Assembly: GCA_023379125.1 (NCBI GenBank)
Contig: JAMCSY010000006.1
Span: 1-46,481, forward strand
Length of the DNA stretch: 46,481 bases
Source of the DNA: Patescibacteria group bacterium
GTDB lineage: Bacteria > Patescibacteriota > Microgenomatia > Daviesbacterales > UBA10151
Direction: 5' to 3'
Below are positions 1-8,095 of this stretch, piece after piece. Every line of letters begins with the position of its first letter. The first letter of the stretch is position 1. The notes beneath the pieces were generated by a model. The model was not told where the DNA came from. It was given only the letters and a program-made list of their open reading frames with translations, and made no database searches. The position numbers and the translations under genes are program-made.

Positions 1-414
1 TTGCCTAGAATTTGGACGATACCCCTAGCTATTTTGTTTTGTGTTTTAACAATCTATTTTGGTTGGGGAGAGGTTAAGGGCCTTTATCAAATAAACAATC
101 CTAGCATTGTGACTGCTGGTAGGGCAGCAGATCAAATTTTGCCAAAAGATGCAATTGTGGTGGCTCCTTATCAGGGTGATACAGCTTTTTTATATCAAAC
201 AAACAGACCTGGGTGGCCAGTAGTGGCATATCCGATTAGTGTATTAATTTCGCAATACCATGTTACAGCTTATGTTTCCGTAAACTATGATGATAAAACA
301 AATTGGTTAATGAAAAAGTATACTGTTTTAGAACAGACCCCACAATTTGTGATTATTGACTTAACCAAGCAAAGAGAGCCTATTTTACCTGGAGAAGTGG
401 AGCCAAGTCAGTGA
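1..414 (+). CDS. C-terminal part of a GT-C-type membrane glycosyltransferase (5' end outside window)
   Basis: The reading frame is open from the first base, so the gene probably begins upstream. The visible part has one hydrophobic segment (about residues 5-22) followed by a soluble tail. The tail carries a stretch reading LPKDAIVVAPYQGDTAFLYQ and then a GWP motif, the kind of extracytoplasmic tail found after the last membrane helix of ArnT/PMT-like (GT-C) glycosyltransferases in these bacteria. Such enzymes move sugars from polyprenyl-phosphate donors on the outer face of the membrane. The stop codon overlaps the GTG start of the next glycosyltransferase by 4 nt, so it belongs to the same operon. 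The family call rests only on the tail and the neighbours; a membrane protein of unknown function is the alternative. Confidence 0.55.
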   Translation: MPRIWTIPLAILFCVLTIYFGWGEVKGLYQINNPSIVTAGRAADQILPKDAIVVAPYQGDTAFLYQTNRPGWPVVAYPISVLISQYHVTAYVSVNYDDKTNWLMKKYTVLEQTPQFVIIDLTKQREPILPGEVEPSQ

Positions 415-1610
415 AAATATTAATGCTGACACCTTATCTACCTTATCCACCCTCTTCAGGTGGGCAAATTCGTTCCTATAATCTAATCAAGCAATTATCA
501 AAGAAACATCAAATCACCCTTTATTCCCTAATTAAGGATGCTAAAGAAAAGCAGTTTGTACCAGAGTTGGAAAAGTATTGTCAGCAAGTTAAAGTATTTG
601 AAAGACCAACTAAGCCTTGGACTTTGAAGAATATCTTGAGAACTGCCTTTTCTTATTTTCCCTTCGTCGTGATAAGAAATCTTTCTGGAGAGGAACGAAA
701 AAGTGTTGCACAAATCTTGAAGACTGAGAAGTTCGATATTATTCATGCCGAAACATTTTATGTTTACCCGCACATTCCCAAAACAAAGATACCGGTCGTC
801 TTAGTTGATCAGACCATTGAGTACCAAGTTTACCAGCATTTTGTGGAGAGTTTTCGTTATTCTTTTCTCAAACCCTTGCTGTGGATTGATGTAATGAAGA
901 TTAAGTACTGGGAAACTCATTACTGGCAAAAGGCAGCCAGGACCGTAGCTGTATCTGATGCTGATGCACAAAAGATGGGAGAGATTGTGAAGGGCTTACA
1001 TGTTAGAGTAATTCCCAACGGTGTAGGTGAGGATTTGATGGATGAAACTCACTTACATTTTGCAAAAACAATTCTCTTTATGGGCAATTATGACTGGATG
1101 CAAAATATTGAAGCAGCTCGTTGCTTAGCTCAAGAAGTCTTTCCACTGATTTTGCAAAAAGTGCCCAATGCTAGATTAGTTATTGCTGGGCAACATACGG
1201 AGAAAATCCAAAACTTAAAAGCAGTAAACATTGAATTGTTGGACTTAAAAATTGAAGATACTAAGGGTGTAAAACGCGCCTATCGAGAATATGGTGTGTT
1301 AGTAGCGCCGCTTTATGGTCCAGGTGGAACTAGATTAAAGATTCTCGGGGCGATGGCAGCCAGAATGCCAGTTGTGACTACTGATATTGGTATCGAGGGG
1401 ATCGAAGCAGAAAATAACAGCTCAGTACTGTTTGATAAAACCCCTCAGCAACTAGCTCAGCTAACTATAAAAATTTTAGAGGATCGTGAGCTCTATGACA
1501 AAATTGCTAATAATGCGCGTAAGTTAGTCGAAGAAAAATATACATATCAAGCCATTGCTGATAAGCTTGATGCAATTTACAATGAGGTCCAAAAACCAAC
1601 CAATACATAA
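411..1610 (+). CDS. Glycosyltransferase family 4 (GT-B fold)
   Basis: A 399-residue GT-B glycosyltransferase. The N-terminus (MKILMLTPYLPYPPSSGG) is the usual first beta strand and glycine loop of the acceptor domain. The donor domain has a TRLKILGAMAARMPVV motif near residues 307-322, the GT4 nucleotide-sugar site in which a Lys replaces the first Glu of the common E-x7-E pattern. It resembles the family sometimes annotated as PEP-CTERM/XrtA-associated sugar transferases. It probably adds a sugar from an NDP-sugar to a lipid-linked glycan at the cytoplasmic face. The GTG start at 411 overlaps the upstream stop, and the C-terminus overlaps the next gene by 29 nt, so translation of the chain is likely coupled. 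Sugar specificity cannot be read from the sequence. Confidence 0.85.
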   Translation: MKILMLTPYLPYPPSSGGQIRSYNLIKQLSKKHQITLYSLIKDAKEKQFVPELEKYCQQVKVFERPTKPWTLKNILRTAFSYFPFVVIRNLSGEERKSVAQILKTEKFDIIHAETFYVYPHIPKTKIPVVLVDQTIEYQVYQHFVESFRYSFLKPLLWIDVMKIKYWETHYWQKAARTVAVSDADAQKMGEIVKGLHVRVIPNGVGEDLMDETHLHFAKTILFMGNYDWMQNIEAARCLAQEVFPLILQKVPNARLVIAGQHTEKIQNLKAVNIELLDLKIEDTKGVKRAYREYGVLVAPLYGPGGTRLKILGAMAARMPVVTTDIGIEGIEAENNSSVLFDKTPQQLAQLTIKILEDRELYDKIANNARKLVEEKYTYQAIADKLDAIYNEVQKPTNT

Positions 1611-2478
1611 GCATAAACTGAACATTGTTCAAGTAAACTATAATGCAGACGGTTATTTGATTGAATCACTCAAAACAATCAAGCATGTTAGCGATGAAGC
1701 AGACATTGCAGTCTGGATAGTTGATAACCATTCCACTGATCAGAGTATTGCTCAAAGTCAAGGGATTTATGATAAAGTCCACTATATTCTCAATCAAGAT
1801 AACAAAGGTTTTTCAGCAGCTAATAATCAAGCTCTCAAACAGATCAAAGAAGGTTTCATTTTGTGTCTAAATCCTGACACCAAATTGGAAGTAGACACGC
1901 TTGGCTACATGCTTGATTTTATGGAGAAAAATCCACAAGTAGGAGCAGCCAGTTGTAAAGTTGTTCATGAAGATCACAGTTTAGATTGGGGTTCACATCG
2001 CGGTTTGCCTACTCCTTGGGCCTCTTTGTTATATTTTTTAGGCAACGATCGGCTCTATCATTTATCAGATCGTAATATGCAGGTTCCTCATGAGGTTGAT
2101 GCAATTTCTGGCTCTTTTTTGCTCACCAAAAAGTCTGTTTTGGATCAAGTAGGTTTATTTGATGAAGACTATTGGCTATATGGTGAAGACTTAGATCTTT
2201 GTTTTAGGATTAAGCAAGCAGGCTTTAAGATTATGTATGTGCCAGAAGTGCAAGTTACTCATCTTAAAGGTATTAGTTCTGGTATCAAACAACATAGCCA
2301 GGATCTTACTACTGCAACTAAGATCTCACGACTGAGAGCTTTTAACTCATTTTATGAAACAATGAAAATTTTCTACGGTAAACATCTAGCTGCCAGTTAC
2401 CCCTTTTTTGTTAACTGGCTAGTTTATTTGGCAATTGATCTTAAGTGGCAATTGGCCAAAAGTAAACTTCGCGTATAA
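1582..2478 (+). CDS. Glycosyltransferase family 2 (rhamnosyltransferase-like)
   Basis: A GT-A fold glycosyltransferase of 298 residues. Visible motifs are the VDNHSTD strand, the NKGFSAANN loop, NPDT as the metal-binding DxD-like site near residue 96, and the acceptor motif GEDLDLCFRIKQAG near residue 200, preceded by AISGSFLLTK. This pattern is typical of the WbbL/rhamnosyltransferase branch. The open frame extends upstream to 1555, but I chose the ATG at 1582 because it gives the usual short lead before the first strand and keeps the overlap with the upstream gene at 29 nt. The enzyme would extend the surface glycan; the donor sugar is not known. Confidence 0.85.
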   Translation: MRSKNQPIHKHKLNIVQVNYNADGYLIESLKTIKHVSDEADIAVWIVDNHSTDQSIAQSQGIYDKVHYILNQDNKGFSAANNQALKQIKEGFILCLNPDTKLEVDTLGYMLDFMEKNPQVGAASCKVVHEDHSLDWGSHRGLPTPWASLLYFLGNDRLYHLSDRNMQVPHEVDAISGSFLLTKKSVLDQVGLFDEDYWLYGEDLDLCFRIKQAGFKIMYVPEVQVTHLKGISSGIKQHSQDLTTATKISRLRAFNSFYETMKIFYGKHLAASYPFFVNWLVYLAIDLKWQLAKSKLRV

Positions 2479-2494
2479 TTTTTTAAAAAAACTA

Positions 2495-3607
2495 ATGAAA
2501 ATCTGTATCGATGGTAGATTATGGTTTGAAACTGGTGTTGGTCGGTATATTAGAAATTTAGTTGCAGAATTGGCAAAGCTTGATCAGAGTGATAGCTACT
2601 TTGTGTTACTTTTGAAAAAAGATTTTGGCAAAATTGATCTTACACATAATTTTACTAAAATTGAAGCAGACTTTCGTTGGTACACAGCAACTGAGCAAAT
2701 TAGACTACCAAAATTACTTAATAATCTACAGATAGATTTAGTGCATTTTCCTCACTTTAATGTTCCACTTTTTTATCAGGGAAAATTTGTAGTGACTATT
2801 CATGATTTAATCCATCAGCATTTTCAAACTCGTCATGCGACTACTCAAGATGGTTTGACTTATAAAGTTAAGACTTTGGGTTATAGGCACGTTTTTAATC
2901 ATGCAGCCAAGGGTTCACAAAATATCCTAGTACCTTCTCAGTTTGTTAAAAAACAACTTATTGAGCAGTGGCAAATTAGTCAGGCAAAGATTACCGTAAC
3001 TCCCGAAGGTGTAGAAAAAGATTTTTTAGCATTGGTGGATAAAACTAAGAATCAATTTCTTCAGGTTTCCCAAAAATATCAAATTCAAAAGCCGTTCATT
3101 TTTTATGTGGGTAATGCTCATCCTCATAAAAATATCCCTGGTTTAATCAAAGCTTATCAACTGGCTAAAAAACAAATTCCTCAATTAAGTTTAGTCCTAT
3201 CTGGGCCAGATAATTATTTTTGGAAAAAGATTAAAGAAAATTCTCCTAAGTCAGGTATAGTTTTTACCGGTTATGTGAGCGAGGAGGAGTTAGTAATGTT
3301 GTATCAAAACGCAGCGGCTTTTGTGATGCCTTCTTTTGAAGAGGGTTTTGGTATTCCTATCCTCGAAGCAATGGCGGCTGGTTGTCCTGTCATCTCCTCG
3401 AATGCTGCTTCTTTGCCAGAAGTAGGCGGTAACGCAATAGACTATTTTGATCCCCACAATGAACGCGAAATATCACAAAAAATAATTAATATAGCGAGTA
3501 GTCAAAAACCTTCAATAAAAACAGATCTGATCCAAAAACAGTTAGCGAAATTTAGCTGGACTAAGCTGGCTCAAACAACTTTGGAGGTGTATCGATCATG
3601 CACCTAA
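2495..3607 (+). CDS. Glycosyltransferase family 4
   Basis: A 370-residue GT-B enzyme. The N-terminus MKICIDGRLWFETGVGRYIR is the characteristic first strand plus GIGRY-type glycine loop of mannosyl/fucosyltransferase-like GT4 proteins. TIHDLIHQHF lies in the acceptor domain, FIFYVGNAHPHKNIPGLI starts the donor domain, and EEGFGIPILEAMAAGCPVI near residue 285 is the E-x7-E nucleotide-sugar site. The frame is open from 2435, but the ATG at 2495 aligns with the family start; the upstream stretch overlaps the previous gene and looks non-native. It overlaps the next gene by 10 nt. The paralogue at 36588 has the same architecture. Confidence 0.88.
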   Translation: MKICIDGRLWFETGVGRYIRNLVAELAKLDQSDSYFVLLLKKDFGKIDLTHNFTKIEADFRWYTATEQIRLPKLLNNLQIDLVHFPHFNVPLFYQGKFVVTIHDLIHQHFQTRHATTQDGLTYKVKTLGYRHVFNHAAKGSQNILVPSQFVKKQLIEQWQISQAKITVTPEGVEKDFLALVDKTKNQFLQVSQKYQIQKPFIFYVGNAHPHKNIPGLIKAYQLAKKQIPQLSLVLSGPDNYFWKKIKENSPKSGIVFTGYVSEEELVMLYQNAAAFVMPSFEEGFGIPILEAMAAGCPVISSNAASLPEVGGNAIDYFDPHNEREISQKIINIASSQKPSIKTDLIQKQLAKFSWTKLAQTTLEVYRSCT

Positions 3608-4656
3608 GTTTAGTTCACGATGACTTGGTGCAATGGGGTGGAGCTGAAAAAGTTCTTAAAACCTTGTCAGACATTTTTCCAGAAGCTCCCATTTATACAT
3701 CTGTGGTTGATTTTGCAAATCCGATGATTAAACACAATTTTGCACACAAACAAATTGTGACCTCTTTTTTACAAAAAATACCAAGTTGGAAAACCTTCTA
3801 TCGAGCATTATTACCGCTCTATCCTCTGGCTTTTGAGCAATTCGATTTTTCGGAATATGATCTGGTGATCTCTCAGACTACACGCTTTGCCAAATCAATT
3901 ATTACTAAACCTGACACTAAACACATTTGTTATTGTCACACACCGCCTCGGTTTTTGTGGAGTTACCAAAACGATCAGTATCTGTTGCTAAAACCCTATT
4001 TTCACTACCTGAAAAGATACGATAAAATTACTGCTTCACGCGTCGATTATTGGTTAGCTGGATCAAAAAACGCTCAGCAACGTATCAAAGATATTTATGG
4101 AGTTGACTCACAAGTTATCTATCCATTTGTTGAGGAAAGATTGACTGATGTGTCAAATTTTGCTGGTGGGTACTTATTGGTAATTTCTCGACTTAATCGT
4201 TACAAGCGTGTTGATTTAGTTATTAAAGCTGCTCAGCAACTAAAATTGCCTCTGAAAATTGTTGGCCAAGGACCAGAAGAAGGCCATCTACATAGTATTG
4301 CTAAGGGAGATATAGAATTTGTTGGTGTGGTCAGTCAACAACTGCTAGAGAGATTAGTTGCTGGTTGTAAAGCCTTAGTGGTAGCGGGAGTTGAAGATTT
4401 TGGTCTAACTCCCATAGAAGCAGAGAGCTTTGGCAAACCTGTGATTGCTTTTGGCCAAGGTGGAGCTTTAGAAAGTGTTATAGATGGTCAGACTGGATAT
4501 CTCTTTGATAAACAAATCGTGGCAAGTTTAGTTGAAGCTTTATTGAAGCTGGAAGAAAAAGGTTATAATGAAAAAGCCTGCTTGCAAAAAGCTCAACAAT
4601 TTAGCAAAAATAAATTTACATCTGAATTTACGAGTTTGGTAAAATCTTATGCCTGA
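3598..4656 (+). CDS. Glycosyltransferase family 4 (WbaZ-like)
   Basis: A 352-residue GT4 glycosyltransferase. It opens with LVHDDLVQWGGAEKVL, the GGAE loop of the branch that includes the mannosyltransferase WbaZ, followed by HICYCHTPPRFLW (about residue 120) and the donor-site motif EDFGLTPIEAESFGKPVIAF (about residues 265-285). The start overlaps the end of the preceding GT4 by 10 nt, and its stop overlaps the start of the sugar transferase by 8 nt, so all of these are co-transcribed. It probably acts on an undecaprenyl-linked intermediate started by the 4649 product. The donor sugar is unknown. Confidence 0.86.
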   Translation: MHLSLVHDDLVQWGGAEKVLKTLSDIFPEAPIYTSVVDFANPMIKHNFAHKQIVTSFLQKIPSWKTFYRALLPLYPLAFEQFDFSEYDLVISQTTRFAKSIITKPDTKHICYCHTPPRFLWSYQNDQYLLLKPYFHYLKRYDKITASRVDYWLAGSKNAQQRIKDIYGVDSQVIYPFVEERLTDVSNFAGGYLLVISRLNRYKRVDLVIKAAQQLKLPLKIVGQGPEEGHLHSIAKGDIEFVGVVSQQLLERLVAGCKALVVAGVEDFGLTPIEAESFGKPVIAFGQGGALESVIDGQTGYLFDKQIVASLVEALLKLEEKGYNEKACLQKAQQFSKNKFTSEFTSLVKSYA

Positions 4657-5389
4657 AAAGAAAGATAATTTTATGAACGGTGATCAAGACTTAGCAGCAG
4701 TAGAATTTTCTCTAGAAGCAGAAGCCGCAGAAAACGGTGCTTTGGAAATACAAAATAATTTTGTTTACTTATTTCTCAAACGAGCTGTGGATGTTTTTGG
4801 GTCTGTGATTGGGATAGTCTTACTTTCTCCGTTCATGCTGCTCACGATTTTAGCAATTAAGATGGATTCAGAAGGACCCATTTTGGCTAATACTCCAAAA
4901 AGGGTGGGTAAAGATGGTAAGCTTTTTCGGATGTATAAATTCCGATCAATGTACAAAAACGCGATCCAAATTTTACAACGTGACCCTAAGCTAATGGAAG
5001 AATATAAGAAGAATAGCTATAAACTTAAAAATGACCCTCGTATTACCAAGGTTGGTAAATTTATCCGCAAATATTCAGTAGATGAAATGCCACAATTTTT
5101 TAACATCTTAAAAGGGGAGATGAGTTTTGTGGGACCACGAGCTTATTATCCTTTTGAATTAGAAGAGCAACAGAAAAAATACCCCAACAGTCGTAAACAC
5201 GTCAAAATTATTCTACGCGCCAAACCAGGATTAACTGGTGTATGGCAAGTCTCCGGCAGATCAGAAGTTAATTTTGACAAACGAGTGGAAATGGATGCTT
5301 TGTATGTGCAAAAGAAATCAATAGTCTATGATCTACTTATCATTTTAAGAACTGTACCAGCAGTACTTTTTGGACGGGGCGCTATTTAA
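4649..5389 (+). CDS. Polyprenyl-phosphate sugar-1-phosphate transferase (bacterial sugar transferase, WcaJ/RfbP family)
   Basis: A phosphoglycosyltransferase of 246 residues that would start glycan assembly by moving a sugar-1-phosphate onto undecaprenyl phosphate. After an acidic N-terminal stretch there is one membrane segment (about residues 48-70, FLKRAVDVFGSVIGIVLLSP), then the catalytic core: MYKFRSM, NDPRITKVGKFIRKYSVDEM, FNILKGEMSFVGPRAYYPFE, and KPGLTGVWQVSGRSEVNFDK. This is the monotopic short form without the N-terminal CoA-binding-like region. An internal ATG at 4673 is an alternative start. It is the last gene of the upstream glycan operon; a TATAAT box follows its stop. Confidence 0.92.
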   Translation: MPEKKDNFMNGDQDLAAVEFSLEAEAAENGALEIQNNFVYLFLKRAVDVFGSVIGIVLLSPFMLLTILAIKMDSEGPILANTPKRVGKDGKLFRMYKFRSMYKNAIQILQRDPKLMEEYKKNSYKLKNDPRITKVGKFIRKYSVDEMPQFFNILKGEMSFVGPRAYYPFELEEQQKKYPNSRKHVKIILRAKPGLTGVWQVSGRSEVNFDKRVEMDALYVQKKSIVYDLLIILRTVPAVLFGRGAI

Positions 5390-5399
5390 ATTGTATAAT
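5370..5399 (+). promoter_or_regulatory. Putative promoter before the DUF4012 gene
   Basis: TATAAT at 5394-5399 with TTGGAC at 5370-5375 gives an 18-nt spacer. It lies across the end of the sugar-transferase gene and would leave a leader of about 90 nt before the ATG at 5498. That start has AAGG about 8 nt upstream, so unlike many genes here this one would have a leader with a weak ribosome-binding site. Two further AT-rich -10-like boxes (TAGAAT, TAAAAT) occur in the leader, so the exact start of transcription is uncertain. Confidence 0.4.
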
Positions 5400-5497
5400 T
5401 TGGTAGTAGTAAAAATTATCAGCAAACTTTAGAATAAAGAATGTGCTTAAAATTTGCCCAGCCCCGAATTAACTAATTAACTATTGAAGGTAATCTT

Positions 5498-7399
5498 ATG
5501 GCTTTGAAGAATCTAAACAAGAAATTAACTAAGATAGACTTAAATCAACGGAGTCAAGGAAAGGCAGGTAAAAAATTGTTGATTAAAATTGTTATAGCTT
5601 TGGTTATTCTGGGACTGGCCATTGGTTTGCCGGTCAGGTCAATAATGGTGCAAGCCAAACAACTATCTGCAGCCTCAAAAGTCTTATCAGCTGGTCTGAA
5701 ATCACAAGATTTAGATCAAATAAAAACTGGTTTAGCCGATACAAAAACAGCAGTTGATGGTATTAATACTTCGCTAAAGTGGTTAATCTGGATACGTCCC
5801 ATACCCTTTGTTGGAGGATATTATGCTGATGCCCAACATTTTGCCAAAGCTGGCTCATTGGATCTGCAAGCTGCACAAATTATGGTGGATCAACTGGAGC
5901 CGCGAAAAACTGAGTTAGGTTTAAATGGCCAAGCTCCGGTTGGTCAAGATCGAATTGCTCAGGCAGTTAAAATATTAAATGCTGTTTTACCACAGACTGA
6001 CAAGATTCAACCTTTATTGCATCAAGCAAGGGGCGAAGTGGATTCAATTGATACCAGTAAATATCCAGCCAGTTTTCGCGGTACCTCTGTCCGTAGTAAA
6101 GTAGAGTTGGGTAAACAACTGATCAGTGGGGTAGATGTATTACTGACAGATAATAAAGATTTATTACAAATGGCCCCCCAGGCACTAGGTAGTGATCAGC
6201 AAAAAACTTATTTGTTACTTTTCCAGAATGATAAGGAGCTACGAGCAACTGGTGGATTTATCACTGCTTATGCTTTCTTGGATATTAATAAGGGTAAGTT
6301 TACTACTTCATCCTCGGATGATATTTATCGCCTCGATGAACGATTGATTGAAGCCTGTCAGAGTAAGATCTGTGATTTGAAACCACCAGCTCCAATTGTG
6401 GCTTATTTGCCTGAGGTGGATGGAAAGCCTAGAGGTGCTTGGTCCATGCGTGATTCCAATCTTTCTCCAGATTTACCGACCTCAGCTCAGCAATTTGAGA
6501 GAATGTATAAAATGTTAGGCACAGGTTTGCCTTTTGATGGAATTATTACTATTGATACTCAGGTGGTTGAGGATTTAATTAGTATCACTGGACCAATTGA
6601 TGTTTATGGAACAACTTACAGTGCTAATACTGATCCGAGATGTAATTGTGCCAATGTTATTTATGAGCTAGAACATTATTCAGAAATTGCAGCTCAAGGA
6701 GAAACGGATCGTAAAGCAATTTTGGGAACACTGATGCAGCAAATATTGTCTAGGTCACTAAGTGCTGGGCCAGACCAGCTACCTACTTTGATCCAAACTG
6801 GTATTAATTTAGCCAATGATAAGCACATTATGTTCTATATGCATGATCAAAATCTGGAAAGCGCGCTTGCCAAGCTTAACTGGACTGGACAAATTCTGTC
6901 TTCCCAAGGTGATTATTTACACCTTAATGATTCTAATTTTGCTGGAGGGAAGTCTAATCTTTATGTTGAGGAGAATGTCACAATGGAAATAAATATTGGT
7001 AAAGATGGTCAAGTAACTAATACAGTTACTATTGATTATAATAACCCCCAGCCATACAATACCTGGCTTAATGCTATTAACAGAGATTATGTGAGATTGT
7101 ATGTGCCTTCAGGGTCAAAATTGGTTAACTCCAGTGGCTCAGATATCAAAGTGACTACTCAAACTGATGATACTTTGAATAAGACATATTTCGAAGCATT
7201 TATTACTGTCAGGCCTCAAAATTCCAGACAACTCTCTTTTGAGTATACTTTACCAAAGACATTCTCTGGAAAAACTTATCCCTTATTAATTCAAAAACAA
7301 CCTGGGACCAAAGATTTTCACTATACAATTAAAATTAACGGTAAACAAAAAGCAGCCTTTGATCTCACTACAGATAAAACTTTAGACCTCGCGATCTAA
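5498..7399 (+). CDS. DUF4012 domain membrane protein
   Basis: A 633-residue protein with a basic cytoplasmic N-terminus, one membrane helix (about residues 27-47) and a large extracytoplasmic domain. The stretch TYLLLFQNDKELRATGGF near residue 235, followed by a conserved region with ITIDTQVVEDLISITGPI, is the signature of DUF4012. The same architecture occurs in Actinobacteria and CPR bacteria, often next to polysaccharide genes. The 5' neighbour here is a sugar-transferase operon, so a role in export or attachment of the glycan is plausible but unproven. No catalytic motif is evident. It has its own putative promoter. Confidence 0.8.
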   Translation: MALKNLNKKLTKIDLNQRSQGKAGKKLLIKIVIALVILGLAIGLPVRSIMVQAKQLSAASKVLSAGLKSQDLDQIKTGLADTKTAVDGINTSLKWLIWIRPIPFVGGYYADAQHFAKAGSLDLQAAQIMVDQLEPRKTELGLNGQAPVGQDRIAQAVKILNAVLPQTDKIQPLLHQARGEVDSIDTSKYPASFRGTSVRSKVELGKQLISGVDVLLTDNKDLLQMAPQALGSDQQKTYLLLFQNDKELRATGGFITAYAFLDINKGKFTTSSSDDIYRLDERLIEACQSKICDLKPPAPIVAYLPEVDGKPRGAWSMRDSNLSPDLPTSAQQFERMYKMLGTGLPFDGIITIDTQVVEDLISITGPIDVYGTTYSANTDPRCNCANVIYELEHYSEIAAQGETDRKAILGTLMQQILSRSLSAGPDQLPTLIQTGINLANDKHIMFYMHDQNLESALAKLNWTGQILSSQGDYLHLNDSNFAGGKSNLYVEENVTMEINIGKDGQVTNTVTIDYNNPQPYNTWLNAINRDYVRLYVPSGSKLVNSSGSDIKVTTQTDDTLNKTYFEAFITVRPQNSRQLSFEYTLPKTFSGKTYPLLIQKQPGTKDFHYTIKINGKQKAAFDLTTDKTLDLAI

Positions 7400-7438
7400 T
7401 TTTACATATGTATAATGCCTGATATAGGCTAATCAGTG

Positions 7439-7444
7439 TATAAT
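7439..7444 (+). promoter_or_regulatory. -10 box of recO, 8 nt before the start codon
   Basis: A perfect TATAAT ends 8 nt before the recO ATG, so a transcript starting the usual 6-8 nt downstream would be leaderless. No good -35 is seen. A second TATAAT lies at 7411-7416 inside the palindrome-rich stretch TACATATGTATAAT. Confidence 0.5.
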
Positions 7445-7452
7445 CTTCGAGT

Positions 7453-8094
7453 ATGCCAGCTGCTACTTCAGAGGGAATTATTATTAAAAGAACTAACTTT
7501 GGGGAAGCTGATCGAATTCTGACCATTGTTACTCCCTTTAAAGGCAAAATCAGGGTTTTGGCAAAAGGTGTCAGACGCATAACCTCACGCCGAGGTGGTA
7601 ACGTGGAACTGTTAAATAAACTGAAATTCCAGATCTTTACTGGAGCAGGTTTACCGATCCTGACTGAAGCTGAAAGCATCCAGACTTATCCAAAAATAAA
7701 AAGTGACATTATTTTATCTGCCTATGCTTCTCATATCACTGAATTGATGGAAAGGTTATTACCAGAGGATCAGCCTAATTTAGCCTGTTACAAACTACTC
7801 AACTCCGTTTTAGATTTACTCGAGAAAAATCCACGGCAAATCTTTATTCGTGCTTTTGAGGTCAAAATACTGACTGTATTAGGATTTTGGTCTTTGAACC
7901 AAATTGATGCTTCTGATAAGATTAAACATCTGCTGGACTTATTATTAAAAGATAGTTGGCAAGAGTTAGCTGGTCTGCAGCTTGATGCTGAGACTGCCCT
8001 AGAAGTTGAAAGAATACTACGTTATTATATAGAGGGTATTTTAGAGGCATCATTACGTAGTGTAAAGGTTCTGCAGAAGATTAAAGAAAACTAA
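7453..8094 (+). CDS. recO: DNA repair protein RecO
   Basis: A 213-residue RecO. The N-terminal OB-fold is recognisable from SEGIIIKRTNFGEADRILTI, followed by GKIRVLAKGVRRITSRRGG and then ELLNKLKFQI. The C-terminal helical part is shorter than in E. coli RecO (about 240 residues), and the zinc-binding cysteine cluster found in some homologues is missing. RecO loads RecA onto SSB-covered single-stranded DNA together with RecR. It sits 1 nt upstream of glyS, a pairing common in bacteria. The start is set by the family N-terminus and by a TATAAT just upstream. Confidence 0.88.
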   Translation: MPAATSEGIIIKRTNFGEADRILTIVTPFKGKIRVLAKGVRRITSRRGGNVELLNKLKFQIFTGAGLPILTEAESIQTYPKIKSDIILSAYASHITELMERLLPEDQPNLACYKLLNSVLDLLEKNPRQIFIRAFEVKILTVLGFWSLNQIDASDKIKHLLDLLLKDSWQELAGLQLDAETALEVERILRYYIEGILEASLRSVKVLQKIKEN

Positions 8095-8095
8095 C

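Noticed and set aside
3733-3759. Inverted repeat CACAATTT/AAATTGTG
   Set aside because: Inside a GT4 coding region with an 11-nt loop; no promoter or regulatory context, likely chance in AT-rich DNA.
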